This document shows, in pieces, positions 9,284 to 18,056 of a stretch of 64,000 nucleotides of DNA. The position numbers and the translations under genes were made by a program. Below the pieces are notes generated by a model that searched no databases, was not told the DNA's origin, and saw only the letters and a list, made by a program, of their open reading frames with translations. Each line of letters opens with the position of its first letter. Position 1 is the stretch's first letter. The stretch is from assembly GCF_013416525.1 (NCBI RefSeq), contig NZ_JACCEM010000002.1, positions 496,001 to 560,000 on the forward strand, in the 5' to 3' direction. Source of the stretch: Parapusillimonas granuli. Lineage in GTDB: Bacteria; Pseudomonadota; Gammaproteobacteria; Burkholderiales; Burkholderiaceae_B.

Positions 9284-10513
9284 ATGCTCAACGCCCTCTG
9301 GCTCGCTTTCTTCCTCCTCGCCGCGGTCGCCGGACTCTTCCAGTGGCTGGTCCTGCACGACGCGCAAGTGTTCACCCGCATCGTCCAAAGCCTGTTCGAG
9401 ATGGCGGCGCTGTCGGTCAGCCTGATGATCCTGCTGTTCGGAACGCTCACGCTCTGGCTCGGCTTCTTGCGCATCGCCGAATCGGCGGGCCTGATCGACC
9501 TGCTCGGCCGGGCGCTCACGCCGCTGTTCCGCCGCCTGATGCCGGACGTGCCGGCGGGCCACCCCGCCATCGGGCTCATCACCCTGAACTTCGCGGCGAA
9601 CGGCCTGGGCCTGGACAACGCCGCGACGCCGATAGGGCTGCGCGCCATGCGCGAGCTGCAGACCCTCAACCCGGAACCCGAATCGGCCAGCAATGCGCAG
9701 ATCCTCTTTCTCGTGCTGAACGCGTCCTCGCTGACGCTGCTTCCCGTCAGCATCTTCATGTACCGGGCGCAGCAGGGCGCAAGCGACCCCACGCTGGTCT
9801 TCCTGCCCATCCTGCTGGCCACGTCGGCGTCCTCGCTGGTGGGGCTGCTGTCGGTGGCCTTCATGCAAAGGCTCAAGCTGCACGACCCGGTCGTGCTGGC
9901 CTGGCTGGGCGGCCTGGTGCTGATACTGGGCGGCTTCATGGCCATCCTCGCGACGCTCAGCAGCGCCGCCATCGCGGCCACGTCTTCGCTGCTGGGCAAT
10001 CTTACGCTGTTCGGCATCATCATCATCTTCCTGCTGGCGGGCGCGCGCAAGAAAATCCCCGTATACGAACACTTCGTGGAAGGGGCCAAGGAAGGCTTCG
10101 AGATCTCCAAGAACCTGCTGCCCTATCTCGTCGCCATGCTGTGCGCCATCGGCGTGCTGCGAGCCTCCGGCGCACTGGACGTCGCGCTCGACGCGATACG
10201 ATGGCTGGCCCAGGCGGCGGGCCTGGACGGCCGCTTCGTCGATGCGCTGCCCACCGCCCTGGTCAAGCCGTTTTCGGGCAGCGCCGCGCGCGCCATGCTG
10301 ATCGAAACCATGCAGCATTTCGGGGTCGACAGCTTCCCCGCGCTGCTGGCCGCCACCATACAGGGCAGCACGGAAACCACTTTCTATGTGCTGGCGGTCT
10401 ATTTCGGAGCGGTCGGCATACAGCGGGCGCGCCACGCCGTGGGCTGCGCCCTGCTCGCCGACCTGGCGGGCGTGCTGGCGTCCATCGGCATCTGCTACTG
10501 GTTCTTCGGCTAG
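9284..10513 (+). CDS. Fused SpmA/SpmB-type nucleoside-recognition membrane protein
   Basis: 409-residue polytopic inner-membrane protein. The first half (1-200) resembles SpmA (LNFAANGLGLDNAATPIGLRAM) and the second half (about 215-405) resembles SpmB (EGAKEGFEISKNLLPYLVAM, ALVKPFSGSAARAML, AATIQGSTETTFYVLAVYFG). In Bacillus these are two separate proteins needed for spore-core dehydration; fused versions are found in non-sporulating proteobacteria, where the transported substrate is unknown. Start ATG at 9284. It ends 5 bp before the converging rsmA stop. Confidence 0.85.
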   Translation: MLNALWLAFFLLAAVAGLFQWLVLHDAQVFTRIVQSLFEMAALSVSLMILLFGTLTLWLGFLRIAESAGLIDLLGRALTPLFRRLMPDVPAGHPAIGLITLNFAANGLGLDNAATPIGLRAMRELQTLNPEPESASNAQILFLVLNASSLTLLPVSIFMYRAQQGASDPTLVFLPILLATSASSLVGLLSVAFMQRLKLHDPVVLAWLGGLVLILGGFMAILATLSSAAIAATSSLLGNLTLFGIIIIFLLAGARKKIPVYEHFVEGAKEGFEISKNLLPYLVAMLCAIGVLRASGALDVALDAIRWLAQAAGLDGRFVDALPTALVKPFSGSAARAMLIETMQHFGVDSFPALLAATIQGSTETTFYVLAVYFGAVGIQRARHAVGCALLADLAGVLASIGICYWFFG

Positions 10514-10518
10514 GCCCG

Positions 10519-11307
10519 TCAGCCGTCGCGCAGCACGCCGGCGTCCACCAAGGCGTCGGACAAATCCATGAACCGCTCGACGGACAATTCCTCCGCCCTT
10601 GCGGTTTCCGGGATGCCCAGGCCGGCCCACGGAATGGATTCCGCCCAATCCGACAGGCCGCGCCGCAGCATCTTGCGCCGCTGCGCGAAGGCGCGGGCGA
10701 CCACTGTCTCGAAAGCCTGTTCGCTCTTGGGCCGGCGCCGATCGGCCGGTAAGGGAACCATGCGCACCACCGCCGAGACCACCCGCGGCGGCGGGTCGAA
10801 GGCCTCGGGCGCGACGTCGAACAGCTTGGTCATGCGGTAACGCGATTGCAGCATGACGGACAGCCGGCCGTAGTCCGCCGTCGAGGGCTTGGCGACCATG
10901 CGATCGATGACTTCCCGCTGCAGCATGAAGTGCTGGTCCACGACCCGCCCCGCGTGGCGCATCAGGTGGAACAGCAAGGGACTGGATATGTTGTAGGGCA
11001 GATTGCCCACGATGCGCAGATTGCCGCCCAGGCTGGAAAAATCCACGTCCAGGGCGTCGCCTTCGACGACCGTGAGCTTTTCGGGCGGATACTGGCGGCG
11101 CAGCCGCTGGGCGAGATCGCGGTCGATCTCGACCACGGTCAGGTGGTCGAGCAGCCGCAGCAGCGGCGCCGTCAGGGCCGACAGCCCGGGGCCGATTTCC
11201 ACCATTTCGTCGCCGGGCCGAGGCGCGATGCCGCGGACGATGGACTCGATGACGCCCTCGTCCGTCAGGAAATGCTGGCCGAAACGCTTGCGCGCCTGGT
11301 GAGCCAT
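10519..11307 (-). CDS. rsmA: 16S rRNA (adenine1518/1519-N6)-dimethyltransferase
   Basis: RsmA/KsgA (262 residues) dimethylates two adjacent adenines in the 3' helix of 16S rRNA late in 30S assembly. The SAM site is [11 protein letters not shown], the acidic strand is VVEID, and the adenine-N6 motif is NLPYN in [13 protein letters not shown]. The N-terminus ([11 protein letters not shown]) is typical. Its ATG overlaps the surA stop by 1 nt (TGATG), placing it as the last gene of lptD-surA-rsmA. pdxA, which separates surA and rsmA in enterobacteria, is absent here. Confidence 0.96.
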   Translation of the reverse strand: MAHQARKRFGQHFLTDEGVIESIVRGIAPRPGDEMVEIGPGLSALTAPLLRLLDHLTVVEIDRDLAQRLRRQYPPEKLTVVEGDALDVDFSSLGGNLRIVGNLPYNISSPLLFHLMRHAGRVVDQHFMLQREVIDRMVAKPSTADYGRLSVMLQSRYRMTKLFDVAPEAFDPPPRVVSAVVRMVPLPADRRRPKSEQAFETVVARAFAQRRKMLRRGLSDWAESIPWAGLGIPETARAEELSVERFMDLSDALVDAGVLRDG

Positions 11308-12794
11308 CAGCGGCGCCGGCTACTGGATTCCGGGTCGAGCCGGTTGTCGATGTATGCCTGGCCGCGCAACTGGCCCAGCCAGTCTTCGAATGCCGGCCCG
11401 ACACGCTGCTCGAACAGGATCTGCCGGGCCTGCATGCGCCGGAACTCGTTCTCCATGTTCTTCGTGCGCCGCTCGAGCACCTGGATCAGGTGCCAGCCGA
11501 ACTGCGACTTCACCGGCTGGCTGATTTGATTGACCTCGAGTTCGTTCATGGCCTGCTCGAAGGCGGGGACGGTTTCGCCCGGCGTCAGCCAGCCCAGATC
11601 GCCGCCTTGCGGGGCCGTCGCGTCCTCGGAATAGCGCTTGGCCAGCGTCTCGAAGCTTTCGCCATGCGCCAGGCGCTCGCGCAGCTGCGCCATGCGCGCC
11701 TGCGCTTTTTCGTCGGACATGACCTTGCTGGTCTTGATCAGGATGTGGCGCGCGTGAGTCTGGGTGACCATCATCGGGCCCTGCTCCGGCAGGGCGGGCT
11801 GGGCGAGGGTCGGGGGCGGCGCATGGGCGGGCGCCGATGCCGGCTGGCCACCGCGCTCGCCGCGCGTCAGCACTTTCAGGATGTGGAAGCCGTTGCCGCT
11901 CTGCACGATGCCGCTGACCTGGCCGGCCTGGAGGTCTTGCGTGGCTTTCACGAAGAGGTCCGGCCAGCCCTCGATCGGCCGGGTGCCCAATACACCGCCC
12001 TCGAGCGCTTCCGGCCCGTCGGACGACGCGGCCGCCACCCCGGCGAAGTCCGCCCCCGAGCGGACGCGCGCCAGCAGGCCCTCGGCCTTCTTGCGCAGTT
12101 CCTGTACGCGGGCCGCCGGCGCACCTTCGGGCACCACGACGAGAATTTGCGCCAGCCCCAGGATCTGCGGGCGATTCTGCTGCGCGGCGGGCACGGGCGC
12201 GCTCGAAGGCTGCGGATTGGCGGTGCGCTGGCCCTGGGTCTTGAGGAAGGCGTCGACCTCGGCGTCGGAAATGGTGATCGTGTTGTCCACGGCGCGCTGG
12301 CGCAGCATGTCGGAACGCACGTCCTGGCGCAGGGTCTTCAGGTAGTCGGACCAGTTGATGCCCGAGCGCTCGATCTCCTGGCGCAGCTTGGCCGTCGTGA
12401 TGCGGTTGCGCTGCGCGATGGTTTCCAGGGCGCGGTCCAGGTGCTCGTCGGTGACGCGTATGCCCAGGCGCTCGGCCTCCTGGCGTTCGAGCTCGTCGGT
12501 GATCATGCGTTGCAGCACCTGGCGCTGCAGGGCGTCCTGGGGCGGCACGGGGATGCGCTGGCGTTCGAGTTCCTTGCGCGCCGCTTCGGCTTCGGTCCGC
12601 AGTTGATGCAAGGTGATGACCTGCTTGTTGACGACCGCGGCGATGCCGTCGACGAAACGCTGCGACGATTCCCGGCTCGAAGCGTCGGGCTTGGCAGCCG
12701 GCGCGGCCGCCGGAACGGCGCCTGAATAAAAAGCGCCCATCACGACCAGCAGGACGGGGGCCAGCCAGCGCTTGGCATGCGGACTACGCATCAT
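11307..12794 (-). CDS. surA: Periplasmic chaperone / peptidyl-prolyl isomerase SurA
   Basis: SurA (495 residues) escorts outer-membrane beta-barrel proteins, including LptD, through the periplasm. A signal peptide (about 1-30) precedes the N-terminal chaperone module ([18 protein letters not shown]). Two parvulin domains follow, roughly 215-325 and 350-450, the second with [14 protein letters not shown] and [17 protein letters not shown] Pro/Ala-rich linker joins the parvulin domains, making it somewhat longer than E. coli SurA (428). It begins with two ATGs overlapping the lptD stop (ATGA), so chaperone and client are co-translated. Confidence 0.94.
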   Translation of the reverse strand: MMRSPHAKRWLAPVLLVVMGAFYSGAVPAAAPAAKPDASSRESSQRFVDGIAAVVNKQVITLHQLRTEAEAARKELERQRIPVPPQDALQRQVLQRMITDELERQEAERLGIRVTDEHLDRALETIAQRNRITTAKLRQEIERSGINWSDYLKTLRQDVRSDMLRQRAVDNTITISDAEVDAFLKTQGQRTANPQPSSAPVPAAQQNRPQILGLAQILVVVPEGAPAARVQELRKKAEGLLARVRSGADFAGVAAASSDGPEALEGGVLGTRPIEGWPDLFVKATQDLQAGQVSGIVQSGNGFHILKVLTRGERGGQPASAPAHAPPPTLAQPALPEQGPMMVTQTHARHILIKTSKVMSDEKAQARMAQLRERLAHGESFETLAKRYSEDATAPQGGDLGWLTPGETVPAFEQAMNELEVNQISQPVKSQFGWHLIQVLERRTKNMENEFRRMQARQILFEQRVGPAFEDWLGQLRGQAYIDNRLDPESSSRRR

Positions 12795-15193
12795 TCATAC
12801 CTCTCGAAGGTGGTTTTCTCAGCTATTGGTGTCGTGACGGATTGATAGCCGGCCACACGCTCACGCAACAGTCGCATGGGATCGGTGCCGATGGAGCCCA
12901 GGCCGGAGAGCTCGAGCTGGAAGAACATGGCGGTATTCACGTCTTCCCTGGACACGGCATAACGCTGCATCACGACACGGGCGGTCCAGCAGCAATCGCC
13001 CTTGTACTCCAGGCCGAAGATCGACTGCGTCGACCGCTTCTCGGCAAGAGAATAATCGAATCGGCCGACCGCATAAAGCTTGTTGGCCAGCGGCCATTGG
13101 CCCGCAAGAGACACCTGCTCTTTGGTGGCGTCCACATAGCCGGGCTGCGTCTGGACCTGAGGGTCGATGACCTGGCGCGGGTCGCGCTTGTACCGATAGG
13201 ACAGGGACAGCGACGCAAGACGCTTGGGCTCCCAGCGCACCCCGGCCGTCATGCGGTTGCGGTCGCGCGATTCGGGATTGTACTGGGCGTCGAAGCGCAC
13301 GAAGAACTTGTCGGTGAGCGCGGCGCTGGCGGCGAACAGATAGTCGGACTTGGTTTTGGTGCGTATCGTGTCGCCCGGATACAGGGTGACCAGCTGATCG
13401 CGGAAATAGACGCGCTGGGCGGCCGACAGCGACAGCCGCTCGAAGCCGGATTCTTCGTCCAGCCAGCGGCTGGTCAAGCCTATGGTCAGCTGGTCGGCGT
13501 CGGCGATGCGGTCCCAGCCGCCGCTGAAGATGTTTTCGTCGAACGCCTGCGCGAAGTTGAAGTCGGCGTAATAGGTGTCGAAGACCGGAATCTGCGACTG
13601 ATCGCGATAAGGCACCCGCAGGTAGTAAAGGCGGGGCTCCAGGGTCTGTATGGCGGCGTTGCCGAACAACGAGGCCTCGCGCTCGAAGGTCATGCCGGAA
13701 TCCACCGAGACGATGGGCAGGATGCGCGACTGCGTGCGCGGCCCCGGCGTCAGGGCGGGCGTGAACGGCGCCGAGAACCCGTGCCAGTCGGTGGAATACT
13801 GGCTGAGATGCAGGCCCGCCTTCGGTATCACGTGCCAGCCCGCGCGCATGATGGGATAGGACACCGTGGTGTACGAGCTGAAGCGCGTGCCGTCATAGGA
13901 CTGATAGGGCTGCAAGCCCGAGGCCTGGGCCGGATACGGGTGCGTGCCGTACTTGAACTTGGGCATCACGAAGCGGGTCGCGTAGTTGTCCGAGCGCAGG
14001 TCGAAGCCGCCCCAGTTGTACCTTGCCCCCTGGACGTACAGTTCGGGCAGCCTGTCGTACTGGGGCAGAAGATAGCTGCCGCTTTTGTCCTGCAGCGTCT
14101 GGTAGGTGTGCGCATACAGGGACGCATGGAAATACTGCTGCCCGCTCCAGCTCAGGCCGGCGCTGCTGGGCAGATAGGTGTAGCTGGATTCGCTCAGCCC
14201 GAAAGAAGAGAAGTCGCGGAAATAATCGTCGTCCGACACGCGGCGCACGTCCAGGCTGGCGCTGAGCCCGCCGCCCAGGCCATGGACGTGCTGCAGCGCG
14301 TAGTACCAGCGCTTGCGGTCGGCCGCCCGGTCGTTGGGCAGATAGGTGCCGTAGAACTGCCCGCCGTAATCCTGGCCCAGATAGCGGAATTCCGCGCCCA
14401 TCTGCAGGCCGCGCTTGCTGAGGTAGCGCGGGATCAGCGTCAGGTCGTAATTGGGGGCGAGATTGAAATAATAGGGAACGGACACCTCGAAGCCGCCGCT
14501 GCTCGACGTCCCGTAAGTGGGCAGCAGAAAACCCGATTTGCGCTCCTTGCGGACCGGAAAACTGAGGTACGGCGAATAAAGGATGGGAAAATCCTTGAAA
14601 TACAGAACGCCGTCGCGGGCGATGCCCTCGTTTTCGTCGAAATGCAGATCGACCTTGGGCGACTTGATGTACCAGGCGGGATCCGGGCAGGGGCAGCCCG
14701 AATAGCTGACGTCGGTCAGCCGCATATGGTTGCGGCTGAACATTTCGGCCCTGGCGGCGGTGCCCGCGCCGCCGGTGGCGCCGAGCCAGAAATCGGGTTC
14801 GGAGATTTCGCCGGTTTCCTTGTCGACGTTGTAGTCGAAGGCCGGGCCGGTGATCAGGCTCGCGTCGCGCAAGATGAGGCCGTTGCCGCGCACGCGCACG
14901 TCGCCGGTGGAACGCTGGTAATCGATGCGGTCGCCCTTGACGATGGCGTCGATGCGCCGCACTTCGGCCTTGCCGGTCAGCACCACCCGGCCGTCCTGGT
15001 CGTTTTCGATCTTGTCGGCCACCAGGAAGGTGGACATGTCGTTTTCGTCGATGTTCTTGTGCACCTGCAGCTTGGGGGCGACCTGCAATCCTTTCAGCGC
15101 TACGCCCGCGGCAGCCGGTGAAGCCGACTGCTGCGCCTGTGCCGCCGGGAGGGCCCCGGCCGCGAAAAGAAGTGCCCACCAAACCAAACGCAC
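12791..15193 (-). CDS. lptD: LPS-assembly outer-membrane protein LptD
   Basis: LptD (800 residues from the chosen start) is the outer-membrane barrel that, with LptE, inserts LPS into the outer leaflet. Residues 1-18 form a signal peptide (WWALLFAAGALPAAQAQ). The OstA/LptA-like N-domain follows (KIENDQDGRVVLTGKAEVRR), then the barrel domain. Two cysteine pairs, in SGCPCPD (about residue 170) and GDCCW (near 745), match those forming the functional disulfides. The start chosen is GTG at 15193, 11 nt after AGGAG; a longer frame from 15304 would put 37 extra residues before the signal peptide. Confidence 0.93.
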   Translation of the reverse strand: MRLVWWALLFAAGALPAAQAQQSASPAAAGVALKGLQVAPKLQVHKNIDENDMSTFLVADKIENDQDGRVVLTGKAEVRRIDAIVKGDRIDYQRSTGDVRVRGNGLILRDASLITGPAFDYNVDKETGEISEPDFWLGATGGAGTAARAEMFSRNHMRLTDVSYSGCPCPDPAWYIKSPKVDLHFDENEGIARDGVLYFKDFPILYSPYLSFPVRKERKSGFLLPTYGTSSSGGFEVSVPYYFNLAPNYDLTLIPRYLSKRGLQMGAEFRYLGQDYGGQFYGTYLPNDRAADRKRWYYALQHVHGLGGGLSASLDVRRVSDDDYFRDFSSFGLSESSYTYLPSSAGLSWSGQQYFHASLYAHTYQTLQDKSGSYLLPQYDRLPELYVQGARYNWGGFDLRSDNYATRFVMPKFKYGTHPYPAQASGLQPYQSYDGTRFSSYTTVSYPIMRAGWHVIPKAGLHLSQYSTDWHGFSAPFTPALTPGPRTQSRILPIVSVDSGMTFEREASLFGNAAIQTLEPRLYYLRVPYRDQSQIPVFDTYYADFNFAQAFDENIFSGGWDRIADADQLTIGLTSRWLDEESGFERLSLSAAQRVYFRDQLVTLYPGDTIRTKTKSDYLFAASAALTDKFFVRFDAQYNPESRDRNRMTAGVRWEPKRLASLSLSYRYKRDPRQVIDPQVQTQPGYVDATKEQVSLAGQWPLANKLYAVGRFDYSLAEKRSTQSIFGLEYKGDCCWTARVVMQRYAVSREDVNTAMFFQLELSGLGSIGTDPMRLLRERVAGYQSVTTPIAEKTTFERYE

Positions 15194-15262
15194 GAGAATT
15201 GTGTCTCCTGAAAAGCCTATATTTTGGCACAGCAGCCAAACCGCAACGATTGGCGACCCGGT

Positions 15263-15268
15263 ATTATA
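15263..15268 (-). promoter_or_regulatory. Possible -10 element of the lptD operon
   Basis: A perfect TATAAT reads on the minus strand about 70 bp upstream of the lptD GTG. No good -35 is seen at the usual spacing; that position is occupied by an 18-bp GC palindrome (15274-15291). Assignment is tentative. Confidence 0.35.
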
Positions 15269-15273
15269 GAGAA

Positions 15274-15291
15274 GCCCGCGCGTGCGCGGGC
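15274..15291. repeat. 18-bp perfect palindrome between lptD and amgK
   Basis: GCCCGCGC at 15274-15281 is mirrored by GCGCGGGC at 15284-15291. It lies in the divergent promoter region where the lptD -35 and the amgK leader would be, so it may be an operator or a small hairpin in the leader. No known site is recognised. Confidence 0.45.
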
Positions 15292-15329
15292 AAAGCGCGC
15301 CCAACTATTTCCGCCCATGATTTTCTACC

Positions 15330-16373
15330 ATGAAACCTGATTTGAACTCCAGCGCAGACGCCCGACTGATCGAACTGAAGGCCTGGCTGCAAGGCCTGCC
15401 GCCCGCGCTGGGCCTGGATCTCCAGACACTGCGCCCCGCCTCCAGCGATGCCAGCTTCCGCCGGTATTATCGCCTGCGGGCGGGCCCGGACACGGTCATC
15501 GCCATGGACGCCCCGCCCAGCCATGAAGACTGCCGCCCCTTCCTGCAGGTCGGCGGCCTGCTGGCCGACGGCGGCTTGAACGTTCCCAAGGTGCTGGCCC
15601 GCAATCTCGACGCCGGCTTTCTGCTGCTTTCCGACCTGGGCGAACAGACCTTCTACCAGGCCATACAGGCGGGCATGGACGACCGGCGGCTGCAGGCCCT
15701 GTACCGGGGCGCGCTCGCGGCGCTGGTGCGCATGCAGAAAATCCCGGCCGCGAGCCTGCCCGCCTACGACGCCGATCGGCTCATGCAGGAATTGGGCGTC
15801 TTCCCCGAATGGTATGCCCGCACCCACTGCCAGGCGGCGCTGGGCGAGGCCGAGCTGGCCGCCTTGCAGTCCGTCTTCGCCACGCTCGTGCAAGACAACG
15901 CCGGCCAGCCGGCCGTGCTCGTCCATCGCGACTTCCATTCACCCAATCTCATGGTGGGGCCGTCCGACCAGGAGCCCGGCATCATCGATTTCCAGGACGC
16001 CCTGGCCGGCCCCATCAGCTACGACATCGCCTCGCTGGTGATGGACGCCCGCACCACCTGGGAAGAGCCGCAGCAGCTGGACTGGGCGATCCGCTACTGG
16101 GAAGCGGCCCGGGCGGCGGGCCTGCCCATCGCCGGCGACTTCGCCGATTTCCATCGACAATACGAATGGATGAGCCTGCAGCGCAACCTGCGCATCCTGG
16201 GCGTCTTCGCCCGCCTGTCCCACCGCGACGGAAAACACGGCTACCTGGACCACATTCCCCGCGTTTCGGCCTATGTCCGGCAAGTCGCCGGGCGCTATGG
16301 GCCGCTGCGGCCGCTGCTGCGCATACTCGACAAAATCGAAAACCGGCAAGCCGTGGCGGGGTACACGTTCTGA
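15330..16373 (+). CDS. amgK: N-acetylmuramate/N-acetylglucosamine anomeric kinase AmgK
   Basis: Aminoglycoside-phosphotransferase-fold kinase (347 residues) that phosphorylates MurNAc at the anomeric position in the MurU peptidoglycan-recycling route. The Brenner-type catalytic loop is VHRDFHSPNLM (Asp201 base) and the metal motif is IIDFQD (Asp220). ASSDASFRRYYRL near residue 38 is characteristic of AmgK-like proteins. Its stop and the murU start overlap by 1 nt (TGATG), which with the partner gene makes the call strong. Confidence 0.9.
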   Translation: MKPDLNSSADARLIELKAWLQGLPPALGLDLQTLRPASSDASFRRYYRLRAGPDTVIAMDAPPSHEDCRPFLQVGGLLADGGLNVPKVLARNLDAGFLLLSDLGEQTFYQAIQAGMDDRRLQALYRGALAALVRMQKIPAASLPAYDADRLMQELGVFPEWYARTHCQAALGEAELAALQSVFATLVQDNAGQPAVLVHRDFHSPNLMVGPSDQEPGIIDFQDALAGPISYDIASLVMDARTTWEEPQQLDWAIRYWEAARAAGLPIAGDFADFHRQYEWMSLQRNLRILGVFARLSHRDGKHGYLDHIPRVSAYVRQVAGRYGPLRPLLRILDKIENRQAVAGYTF

Positions 16374-17086
16374 TGCGGGCCATGATACTGGCCGCGGGGC
16401 GCGGCCTGCGCATGCGGCCGCTCACCGACCACACCCCCAAGCCCCTGCTCGAAGTCCGCGGCAAGCCGCTCATCGTGTGGCACATCGAACGGCTGGTCGC
16501 CGCCGGCATCCCCGACATCATCATCAATCACGCCTGGCTGGGGGAGCAGATCGAACGGCGCCTGGCGGACGGCCGCCGGTACGGCGCGCGGCTGTCCTAC
16601 TCGCCGGAGGCCCAGGCGCTGGAAACGGCCGGCGGCATCGCCCAAGCGCTGGAATTCTTCGAAAACGAGCCCTTCGTCGTGATCAACGGCGATATCTGGT
16701 GCGACTGGGACCCGGCCCAGGCGCCCGGCCTGGCCGCCGGCATGCGCGCGCGCGCCGCCCTCGCCTGCCTGATCATGGTCGACAACCCCGCCCACCATCC
16801 CGAGGGGGATTTCGAGCTCACCGCCGGCGGGCTGCTGCGCGATGCGGACCGGAATGCGGCGCGCCCGGCCCTCACTTTCTCGGGCATAGGCGTCTACCAG
16901 CCCGCCCTGTTCGGCGCCCTGCCCAAGGGCGATCCCGCCCCGCTGGCGCCGCTGCTGCGCAAGGCCATGCCGGACGGCAGGGTCATGGGCCGCAAGCACA
17001 TGGGCAGCTGGGTCGACGTGGGCACGCCGGAGCGCCTGGCGGAGCTGGACCGCGGCGGCGGGCCGGGCCGGCCGGCGCAGGGCTAG
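16373..17086 (+). CDS. murU: N-acetylmuramate-1-phosphate uridylyltransferase MurU
   Basis: Sugar-1-phosphate nucleotidyltransferase (237 residues) that makes UDP-MurNAc from the AmgK product, bypassing de novo synthesis and giving intrinsic fosfomycin tolerance where studied. N-terminal signature is ILAAGRGLRMRPLTDHTPKP followed by LLEVRGKPLI; the catalytic region has VINGDIWCDWD, and the C-terminal part has GSWVDVGTPERL. The start is the ATG at 16373 overlapping the amgK stop; a second ATG three codons later is also possible. RmlA/ManC-type relatives share the fold, but pairing with amgK decides the call. Confidence 0.9.
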   Translation: MRAMILAAGRGLRMRPLTDHTPKPLLEVRGKPLIVWHIERLVAAGIPDIIINHAWLGEQIERRLADGRRYGARLSYSPEAQALETAGGIAQALEFFENEPFVVINGDIWCDWDPAQAPGLAAGMRARAALACLIMVDNPAHHPEGDFELTAGGLLRDADRNAARPALTFSGIGVYQPALFGALPKGDPAPLAPLLRKAMPDGRVMGRKHMGSWVDVGTPERLAELDRGGGPGRPAQG

Positions 17087-17095
17087 AGCCTGGGT

Positions 17096-17138
17096 GCTAG
17101 TGCCGGGCAACACCACACGTTACACTAGCCCTTATTTT
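17096..17138 (+). terminator. Possible terminator after murU
   Basis: GCTAGTG (17096-17102) pairs with CACTAGC (17123-17129) over a 20-nt loop, followed by CCTTATTTTT. The long loop makes it a weak candidate. Confidence 0.35.
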
Positions 17139-17237
17139 TCAAGGGCGGCCGTGTTTCAAAAGTTGCCCATGAGAAACCAGGATCGCCAAACCGCCCGCCG
17201 CGGCGGCGATTCGGTCTATGCTTTAGAGTTTTTCAAC

Positions 17238-17264
17238 AAAAGGCCCGCCGGGTAGCGGCCTTTT
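17238..17264 (+). repeat. Inverted repeat in the leader of the coiled-coil membrane protein gene
   Basis: AAAAGGCC (17238-17245) is mirrored by GGCCTTTT (17257-17264), 25 bp before the next start codon. It could be a small terminator or attenuator-like hairpin; the T run is only four bases. Confidence 0.35.
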
Positions 17265-17289
17265 GATCGCAATACAGGAATATTCGCCC

Positions 17290-17991
17290 ATGTTCGGTTC
17301 GTCTAAACGCAACGTCTTCAAGCCCACGGCCTACGGCACGACGCGCCGCTCGCGGCGCGTCCCACGGTGGCTGATGCTGATGCTGACGGGTGTGGTGCTC
17401 GGCTCCGGCGGCCTGCTTTTCCTGCAGAAAAGCTACGGCCCCACACGGCTCACGGTCGAGCAGTCCGAACAGCTGCACTACGAGCTGAACAGCGTGAAAA
17501 TGGACAAGCAGCGGCTGCAGACGCAGGTCAGCCAGCAGGCCCGCGAGCTGGCGGAGGCGCGCGGCAAGCTCGAAGCCCAGGCGACCGAGATCCAGGAGGC
17601 GCGCGCTTTCGTGGACAAGGCCAAGAAAGACCTGCAGCTGTTCATCGACGCCATGCCCCCGGATCCGCGCGGCACTTCGCCCGGCGTCCGCGCCGCCTCG
17701 TTCCGCGATGCCAACGGCCAGCTCGAATACGAAATCCTCGTCATGCAGGACGAAGGCAAGACCGACCTGTTCTCCGGCGAAGTCGAACTCGTCGTGGCGG
17801 GGCGCTATGCCAACGGCAAGAACGCCAACATCGACCTGCCGCCCTTCGGCATCGAGCTGCAGCGCTACACCCATACGCAGGGCCGGGCGCCGCTGCCCGA
17901 CGGCTTCTCGCCGCGCCAGGTCACCATCAAGATCACGCGGGAAGGCTCGTCCAAGCAAGTGGCCACGCGCACCCTCCGCGTCACGCGATAG
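17290..17991 (+). CDS. Single-pass coiled-coil membrane protein of unknown function (DUF6776-like)
   Basis: 233 residues from the ATG at 17290, preceded by AGGAA. A basic cytoplasmic N-terminus (1-26) is followed by one membrane segment (about 27-46). A charged heptad-like coiled coil (about 55-118) comes next, then a compact C-terminal domain, probably periplasmic, rich in beta-type alternation (GQLEYEILVMQDEGKTDLF). The pattern matches proteins annotated in Burkholderiales as DUF6776; no function is known. A frame extends 9 codons upstream but lacks a better site. It is followed by a strong bidirectional terminator. It stands alone after the amgK-murU pair. Confidence 0.75.
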   Translation: MFGSSKRNVFKPTAYGTTRRSRRVPRWLMLMLTGVVLGSGGLLFLQKSYGPTRLTVEQSEQLHYELNSVKMDKQRLQTQVSQQARELAEARGKLEAQATEIQEARAFVDKAKKDLQLFIDAMPPDPRGTSPGVRAASFRDANGQLEYEILVMQDEGKTDLFSGEVELVVAGRYANGKNANIDLPPFGIELQRYTHTQGRAPLPDGFSPRQVTIKITREGSSKQVATRTLRVTR

Positions 17992-18010
17992 CGCTTAAAA
18001 GAACCCGGCG

Positions 18011-18044
18011 GCAAAAAAAAGCGGCATGAAGCCGCTTTTTTTGC
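18011..18044. terminator. Bidirectional intrinsic terminator
   Basis: An A-run, GCGGC, five-base loop, GCCGC and a T-run form one long stem (18011-18025 with 18031-18044). T-tracts on both strands serve the coiled-coil protein gene (rightward) and metQ (leftward), whose stops lie 19 bp and 12 bp away. Confidence 0.9.
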
Positions 18045-18056
18045 GCCATGCCCCCG

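Noticed and set aside
7075-10752. Very long open frame antisense to the acyl-CoA dehydrogenase gene and running on through the SpmA/SpmB gene to rsmA
   Set aside because: It lies opposite or across real genes with clear family motifs; the product is a low-complexity Arg/Gly/Ala/Gln string typical of shadow frames in GC-rich DNA.
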